Part shown: piece by piece, positions 46,100 through 50,897 of the stretch
Position numbering within the stretch: position 1 is the first letter of the stretch
How the letters are laid out: the number at the start of each line of letters is the position of its first letter
DNA from: Aggregatibacter kilianii
GTDB taxonomy: Bacteria; Pseudomonadota; Gammaproteobacteria; Enterobacterales; Pasteurellaceae
Assembly (NCBI RefSeq): GCF_003129965.1
Contig: NZ_NRCJ01000016.1
Span: 1-50,897, forward strand
Direction: 5' to 3'
DNA length: 50,897 bases
The notes under the pieces: model-generated
The model's input: only the letters and a program-made list of their open reading frames with translations
What the model was told of the DNA's origin: nothing
Database searches by the model: none
Translations under genes and position numbers: made by a program

Positions 46100-47925
46100 T
46101 TACTACTCTCTTTAATTTGTGGAGCTTTACTTGATAAATATTCAAATAATTTCTCTCGTGGGTAACTTTCTTGCTGTGTATCCATTCGCACATTTTTCAA
46201 ATGAATCACTGCCGGATCTTGCGATAAATTGAAATTAACCTCCATTAGTTCGCTCAAATAAGCTACTACATTGCCTTGATTGCGAAAGTATGCCAATGCT
46301 CCCTCGTGAATCAAACTTTTTTCTCCTAGTTCAAAAGCTTTTTGTCTTAATTCATCTAGCGGGTAACTAATCGCAGACCGAATTTTATCTATATCAATGA
46401 CAGAAACTGATTTTATATATTCCCGCAATCTCTTCATGATAACAGCCGAAATAGCATAAATACCATGTCTGTATATCATTCTTTCCAAACTTCTTGATGG
46501 GGCTTGTCTGTCAGCCTGAATCAATAATTTCCTGATTTCTTGGTAACATAAAACTGCATTGATAACATAAACACCACTTAGTTCATTGTGAAAGATTTTT
46601 TTATAAAATTTAGAATCAGGATTGCTTAATTTAGAATAATCCGCTTTTAAATGGACAACAAATCTAGGATCATTTTCCAAGATTGACAATGCATGTATGG
46701 CGTCTTGCAAACCAAAAGAATTTCCACTAAAAGCAATATTTGCTTCAGGACGATAATAATAACCGTAGCCAAGACATGATATTTCCTGTCTTAATCTTTC
46801 TTGGTTTTCATCTAAAGAGGCGAAATTTGCAATTTGAACCGGATTTTGATGGTTTCTTGCCTTAGTTATTTCATTACCAAAATGATATTGTGAGGGTGCA
46901 TGAATCAAAGTAAACATAACCTTTGCTTCATCAATATTACAATCTGGGTTTTCTGCTACGAATTCTGCTGATGATGCTACTGTTTGTGCGCCGTTAATGA
47001 TAGAAATATTCCTGACTTTCAGTTTTTTTGCGTTGTTTTGCTCTCTCTTTTTTGCCTTTGGCTCAACTAAATCACAGATTGCTGTTACACCATTATTTAA
47101 ATAAAAGAAATTTTCAGGGCGTCTCTCTAAAGTGTCTTTTATTGAACTATTAACTGATGATTTTCCGCCTAAAAAATAACGGATATTTCTTTCATATAAT
47201 CCTTTACCATGTTGCTTATGAAGTTTGATCAAATCAGATAGAGATATAATTCCATAGTATGTTTTCTTTGGAGATTCGATATATTGGCATTTCTGCAAAT
47301 AAATATCGGCATTTACTTTTTCAAAAGCCTGTTCTGCCAATAGATCGCGTTTTATATCATCTGATGTGTAATAACGGATTTCTTTGATTAATCGTTCCTC
47401 ATCTAAATTTTCATCATTGAGTAATGAATTTAAGGTGGATTCAGCACTTACAGAAATTCTATTTCCTGTATAGGGAATAACAAGTTGAATATGGCTGCAT
47501 CTATCTAAAGCATTCTCAATTTCTGCCTTTCTATTTTTTATAAAATTGTTGAATTGATCAAATTCTTGATTAATCAATAAACGCACACCTTCACAAAATG
47601 CTTGAGCATCATCTTGCTTGAATTCTTCTGATGCTTTTAATTTTGTTTGTAATAAATAAAGGGTTTCTGTCGATTCATGATAATAAACTGCATCGATCCC
47701 TTTATCATTAAAATCATCAACAACTGCTCTTGCGGCTTCTTTAATAGAAAGATCGCATAATTTTTGCAGAACAAATGCACTAAATGCCCTAGACAAGTTC
47801 TTTTTATGCAAGTCTTCTGGTCTTTTCGTATTATCTTGCAGGTTCGGTAAAAATTTGGATTTGACAAATCTTTCTTCCAAAACTCTTTTGAGCATTTCCA
47901 TATATTCAGGCTTCAAGGCTGTCAT
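46096..47925 (-). CDS. AIPR-family protein (abortive-infection-like)
   Basis: About 609 residues from the start at 47925. The middle has the AIPR core: FFYLNNGVTAICD and SIINGAQTVASSAEF. The N-terminal GIDAVYYHESTETLYLLQTK looks like a Mrr-type PD-(D/E)XK motif (GxD and QxK), so nuclease activity is possible. The ATG overlaps the helicase stop (TAATG), with GGGAG 8 bases upstream. The gene is AT-rich compared with both neighbours and has no uptake sequence of either kind that I can see. It is probably a separately acquired member of the defence operon. Confidence 0.78.
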   Translation of the reverse strand: MTALKPEYMEMLKRVLEERFVKSKFLPNLQDNTKRPEDLHKKNLSRAFSAFVLQKLCDLSIKEAARAVVDDFNDKGIDAVYYHESTETLYLLQTKLKASEEFKQDDAQAFCEGVRLLINQEFDQFNNFIKNRKAEIENALDRCSHIQLVIPYTGNRISVSAESTLNSLLNDENLDEERLIKEIRYYTSDDIKRDLLAEQAFEKVNADIYLQKCQYIESPKKTYYGIISLSDLIKLHKQHGKGLYERNIRYFLGGKSSVNSSIKDTLERRPENFFYLNNGVTAICDLVEPKAKKREQNNAKKLKVRNISIINGAQTVASSAEFVAENPDCNIDEAKVMFTLIHAPSQYHFGNEITKARNHQNPVQIANFASLDENQERLRQEISCLGYGYYYRPEANIAFSGNSFGLQDAIHALSILENDPRFVVHLKADYSKLSNPDSKFYKKIFHNELSGVYVINAVLCYQEIRKLLIQADRQAPSRSLERMIYRHGIYAISAVIMKRLREYIKSVSVIDIDKIRSAISYPLDELRQKAFELGEKSLIHEGALAYFRNQGNVVAYLSELMEVNFNLSQDPAVIHLKNVRMDTQQESYPREKLFEYLSSKAPQIKESSK

Positions 47926-50801
47926 TATAGTATCTCCCACTCAATAAAAAACAATTCTTCCTCTTCAACCTTCTGCTTGAGGCTTTCTTCCAATTCTTCA
48001 ATCAGCAGGTTGCGCTGTGCTTCGATTTCGTCCTGTTTGTCAAAGAGTTCACGCCGTTGTTTGCTGCGTTTGTTTTCCAATTCACGCTGTTTTTTCTGCC
48101 AGCCAAGTTTTTCTTCCAAGGTGAGGGAGGTGGCGGCTGTGCGGCGGGCTTCTTTGATTTCGCGGTCGGTTTCTTTGATGTCCTGTTCCAAGCCTTGTTT
48201 GAGGTCGTCCGCCCAGTCGTCCAGTTTTTGCACTTCCTGCTCGAAATAGCCGAGATTGCGTTCGGTGGTTTGGTTTAGCAGGATTTGGCGGCGTGCGGCG
48301 ATATTGTCGGTCAAGGTCGTCTGAAAATCGGCATGGACGGCGGTGTCGGCAATTCGGGCGGGCAGGCGCAGGAGTTTTTCGGGGTCGTTGTCTTGCAGGG
48401 CTTCGCCGTTTTCGGTTACAGCGGCGATGAGCAGGTGTTGTTCCGTGCCGCCCAGTGCGCTGATGCTGATGAGTTTGGCGGCAAGCTGCCCGCTTTGTCC
48501 GCGATAGGGCTCAAGCGTACTGATTCTGCCGTTGTGCCCTTGGTAGTCGAAAATCAGACGGGCGGGCGGGCAATCGCGCTGTTGTGCTCGCTCGATAATG
48601 GCTTGTGCCAAGGGATGGGTCATGCGGTAGAGATAGGCTTCGCCGCTTTTGCGCGGCAGTTCGTAACGGCCGGTCGGGATGTTGAGGTCGTCTGAAAGGT
48701 TTTCAGGTAGCCTGTTGAGCGTAAAGCCGCCGTCGTGGAAGTCGGCATTGCCGCCAAGTTCGCCGCGGGTCAAATCCATAAGGATTTTTTCGTATTTGTT
48801 GAGTGCGTCGCGGCTTTCTTCGGCGCGGATGCGCAGCCGTTCGCGGACTTCTTCGTCAAAGTTTTCCAGTAGGGTTTGCCGGGCCTTCATCATGTTTTGG
48901 TTGATTTCGTCGGACAATTCGCTTTGCAGGCTGTCGAAGGCAGTTTTGACGTCTTCGGACTGGCGGCAATGGCGGTAGATGTCGGCAATGCGCCGTTCGA
49001 TGTCCACGCCGCTGCCAATTGCACCCAATACTTCGTCGCTTGCGCCGAATACGCCGTTAAAAAGCTGGAATTTTTGTTCCAGAAGTTCATAAACGCGGGT
49101 GTCGGCTTCGTTGGTTTCATCGACAAAATTGACGACGACTACATCGTGTTTTTGTCCGTAGCGGTGGCAGCGTCCGATGCGCTGTTCGACGCGCTGCGGA
49201 TTCCACGGCAAATCGTAGTTGATGATGAGCGAGCAGAATTGCAGGTTGATGCCTTCTGCGCCTGCTTCGGTGGCAATCATGATGGTGCCGCGTTCTTTGA
49301 AATGCTCGACCAGGGCGGCGCGGGTGTCGGCGGTTTTGGAACCGGTGATTTTGTCGCTGCCTTCGTGGCGTTTGAGCCAGTCTTTGTAGATTTTTTGGGC
49401 TTGCGGGTCGCTGTTGGTGCCGTTGAATAAGACGATGCCTTCGCCGTTTTCGCCTGCGTAATCGGTTTGGGCAAGGCATTCTAAAAGATAGTCTTGGGTA
49501 CGTTTGGATTCGGTGAAGATGATGGCTTTTTGTGCTGCACCGAGTTCTTTTAATTTGGCGAAGGCAGTGGAAAGTGCGGTCAATAATGCGCGGCTTTTTG
49601 CGTCTTCGCGGATGTTTTCGGCAAGCTGTTTGAAATGTTTGAGTTCGTCGATTTCGTCGGCAATGGCTTGATATTCGTCGGCAGTCAGGATGTTCGGTTC
49701 GTTTTCTTCTTCCCATTCTTCGGCAGTTTCATCCAGACTTTCGTAGTCTTCGTCCAGCGTTTCAACCAAGTCTTGCGTGGTGGATTCCTCCAATACACCT
49801 TGCAGGCGTTTGGTCATGGTGTCTAGCGCGCCGGCAATGGCGCGGCTGCTGGAAGCTAGAAGTTTCCATAAGACCAAGGAAATAAGCTGCCGTTGCCCTT
49901 CCGGCATGGCTTGCAGGTTCGGACGGCGCAGGTATTCGGCAACCAATCCGGAAAATTCCCGTTCTTGGTCAGACGGGGTGAATTTCTGCACGATGGCAAG
50001 GCGTTTGGTGTAGGGGACGTATGCCTGAACTTGGCGGCGCAAGGTGCGCTGACAAACCGGATTGAGCCGTTGACGCAGATGGAACAAGGTCTTTTCGGTG
50101 GCTTTTGCGCCGAATTGGGCGCGGAAGCTGTCCAAGTCGCCAAAAATGCGCTCATCAATCATACTGACCAGGCCGTAAAGCTCGAGCAGGGAATTTTGCA
50201 AAGGGGTGGCAGTGAGCAAAACTTTGCTCGATACGTTTGCCAAAGCTTCTTTTAGGGTTTTGCCGATGACGTTATTTTTCTTGTAAACATTGCGCAGACG
50301 GTGGGCTTCATCCAATACGGTCAAGTCCCAGCCGATTTGCTTGATGTCGTCTGCTTTGGATTTGGCAAATTGGTAGGAGCAGATAATGGGGCTTTCTTGG
50401 CGGAAAGGGTTTTTGCCTGCTTTTTTGGCGGCGTTGTAGCTTTTGGCCTCCAAAATTACGCCCTGCAAGCCGAATTTTTCCTGCAATTCCTGATGCCATT
50501 GTTTGCGCAGGTTGGCAGGCGTGATAATCAGGATTTTACGTTTGCGTTCTGCCCAATGCTGCAAGATTACCAGCCCGGCTTCGATGGTTTTTCCCAAACC
50601 TACCTCATCCGCCAAAATCACGCCTTTTGACAAAGGATTTTTGCAGGCAAACAGGGCTGCATCGACCTGATGCGGGTTTAAATCCACTTGGGCATCAACC
50701 AATGTTCCTGCCAGCGACTCCATACTTCCGCCCGCCGCACGACGGGTAAGCAGGTGGGCATAGTAGCGGGATTGGTGGGGAGTAAAGGGGAATTGGTGCA
50801 T
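47925..50801 (-). CDS. SNF2-family DEAD/DEAH helicase (RapA/DrmD-like)
   Basis: A 958-residue SF2 enzyme with DEVGLGKT (65-72), DEAH (164-167), and the motif V-VI block QRVEQRIGRCHRYGQ. The C-terminal third is a long Glu/Gln/Lys-rich coiled coil. Similar large SNF2 helicases accompany DNA methyltransferases in DISARM (DrmD), but the other DISARM genes are absent here. It heads the leftward operon. Two exact mucosa-type uptake sequences (48314-48325, 48685-48696) and one Haemophilus signal (49572-49580) lie inside it. The substrate is not known. Confidence 0.85.
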   Translation of the reverse strand: MHQFPFTPHQSRYYAHLLTRRAAGGSMESLAGTLVDAQVDLNPHQVDAALFACKNPLSKGVILADEVGLGKTIEAGLVILQHWAERKRKILIITPANLRKQWHQELQEKFGLQGVILEAKSYNAAKKAGKNPFRQESPIICSYQFAKSKADDIKQIGWDLTVLDEAHRLRNVYKKNNVIGKTLKEALANVSSKVLLTATPLQNSLLELYGLVSMIDERIFGDLDSFRAQFGAKATEKTLFHLRQRLNPVCQRTLRRQVQAYVPYTKRLAIVQKFTPSDQEREFSGLVAEYLRRPNLQAMPEGQRQLISLVLWKLLASSSRAIAGALDTMTKRLQGVLEESTTQDLVETLDEDYESLDETAEEWEEENEPNILTADEYQAIADEIDELKHFKQLAENIREDAKSRALLTALSTAFAKLKELGAAQKAIIFTESKRTQDYLLECLAQTDYAGENGEGIVLFNGTNSDPQAQKIYKDWLKRHEGSDKITGSKTADTRAALVEHFKERGTIMIATEAGAEGINLQFCSLIINYDLPWNPQRVEQRIGRCHRYGQKHDVVVVNFVDETNEADTRVYELLEQKFQLFNGVFGASDEVLGAIGSGVDIERRIADIYRHCRQSEDVKTAFDSLQSELSDEINQNMMKARQTLLENFDEEVRERLRIRAEESRDALNKYEKILMDLTRGELGGNADFHDGGFTLNRLPENLSDDLNIPTGRYELPRKSGEAYLYRMTHPLAQAIIERAQQRDCPPARLIFDYQGHNGRISTLEPYRGQSGQLAAKLISISALGGTEQHLLIAAVTENGEALQDNDPEKLLRLPARIADTAVHADFQTTLTDNIAARRQILLNQTTERNLGYFEQEVQKLDDWADDLKQGLEQDIKETDREIKEARRTAATSLTLEEKLGWQKKQRELENKRSKQRRELFDKQDEIEAQRNLLIEELEESLKQKVEEEELFFIEWEIL

Positions 50802-50841
50802 GATACTGATTCTCTTTGAGTTTATCCAACGTGCCGTAAAA

Positions 50842-50890
50842 CTCCGTCCTTCAGGGCGGAGATATAAGGCACAAACGGCGTAAGCCGTTT
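50842..50890. mobile_element. Possible IS200/IS605-family terminal hairpins
   Basis: CTCCGTCC and GGGCGGAG pair around a TTCA loop (50842-50861). A second perfect stem AAACGGC/GCCGTTT with a GTAA loop follows at 50873-50890. The phrase CCTTCAGGGCGGAG is familiar from ends of IS200/IS605-type elements. No transposase is in the window, and the edge cuts the region, so this is tentative. Confidence 0.4.
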
Positions 50891-50897
50891 CAAACCT

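Noticed and set aside
49117-49716. A 199-residue Arg-rich frame inside the SNF2 helicase
   Set aside because: It overlaps the motif V-VI region of the helicase in another frame and has a low-complexity composition typical of a shadow frame.
47925-50801. A DISARM system
   Set aside because: Only a DrmD-like SNF2 helicase and a methyltransferase are present; DrmA, DrmB (DUF1998) and DrmC are absent.

Overview
Organism. The backbone (about 1-33,000) has the gene order of a Pasteurellaceae chromosome: seqA-menE-mscK-aroC-mepA-lpxM, ybfF-ybfE-fldA-fur, gyrA, yciH-pyrF-lapB-lapA-ihfB-rpsA-cmk, metR/metE. It is studded with the Haemophilus-type DNA uptake signal (AAGTGCGGT / ACCGCACTT). Its base composition looks richer in G+C than Haemophilus influenzae, so an oral Aggregatibacter species is my best guess. 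This is an inference; no marker gene settles the species.

Layout. 1-2365: a 5' fragment of an unknown gene, a broken pirin-like pseudogene, a Sel1-repeat protein and a YwiC-like membrane protein, and RidA. 2362-5871: a YafD-like phosphodiesterase, dnaX (split by a -1 frame change beside an A12 tract) and apt. 5961-15340: lipid A acylation, a TSUP exporter, mepA, aroC, the mechanosensitive channel mscK, menE and seqA, all leftward. 15427-17620: ybfF, ybfE, fldA and fur, rightward. 17690-28021: ubiG, gyrA, a SirB-like gene, then the leftward cluster cmk-rpsA-ihfB-lapA-lapB-pyrF-yciH. 28154-32695: azlD-azlC-metR divergent from metE, with MetJ-type boxes in front of metE. 32771-33472: a small membrane protein gene and a mostly non-coding stretch holding a two-hairpin RNA-like structure and an eroded CRISPR repeat.

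Defence island (33,473-50,801, all leftward). In transcription order: SNF2-type helicase, AIPR protein, type III Mod methyltransferase, DUF1016/YhcG nuclease and type III Res. Next comes a single type I-C-like repeat, then cas5c-cas8c-cas7c-cas4, a SAM methyltransferase, cas1-cas2, the leader and a 7-repeat array. The I-C locus has no cas3 in the window; the place where cas3 normally sits upstream of cas5 is occupied by the restriction-type operon. The part from cas4 up to the helicase carries ten exact copies of the Neisseria mucosa-type DNA uptake sequence (AGGTCGTCTGAA) and one meningococcal-type copy; I found none in cas1-cas2, the array or the backbone. The lone repeat before cas5 differs from the array repeat. 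The simplest reading is a mosaic: a Neisseria-derived effector and restriction block joined to a different adaptation and array half, with AT-rich cargo (a methyltransferase between cas4 and cas1, the AIPR gene, and the recognition domain of Mod) swapped in. Pasteurellaceae uptake signals are also scattered through the block, so both dialects now coexist there. The right edge ends in hairpins like those at IS200/IS605-family ends.
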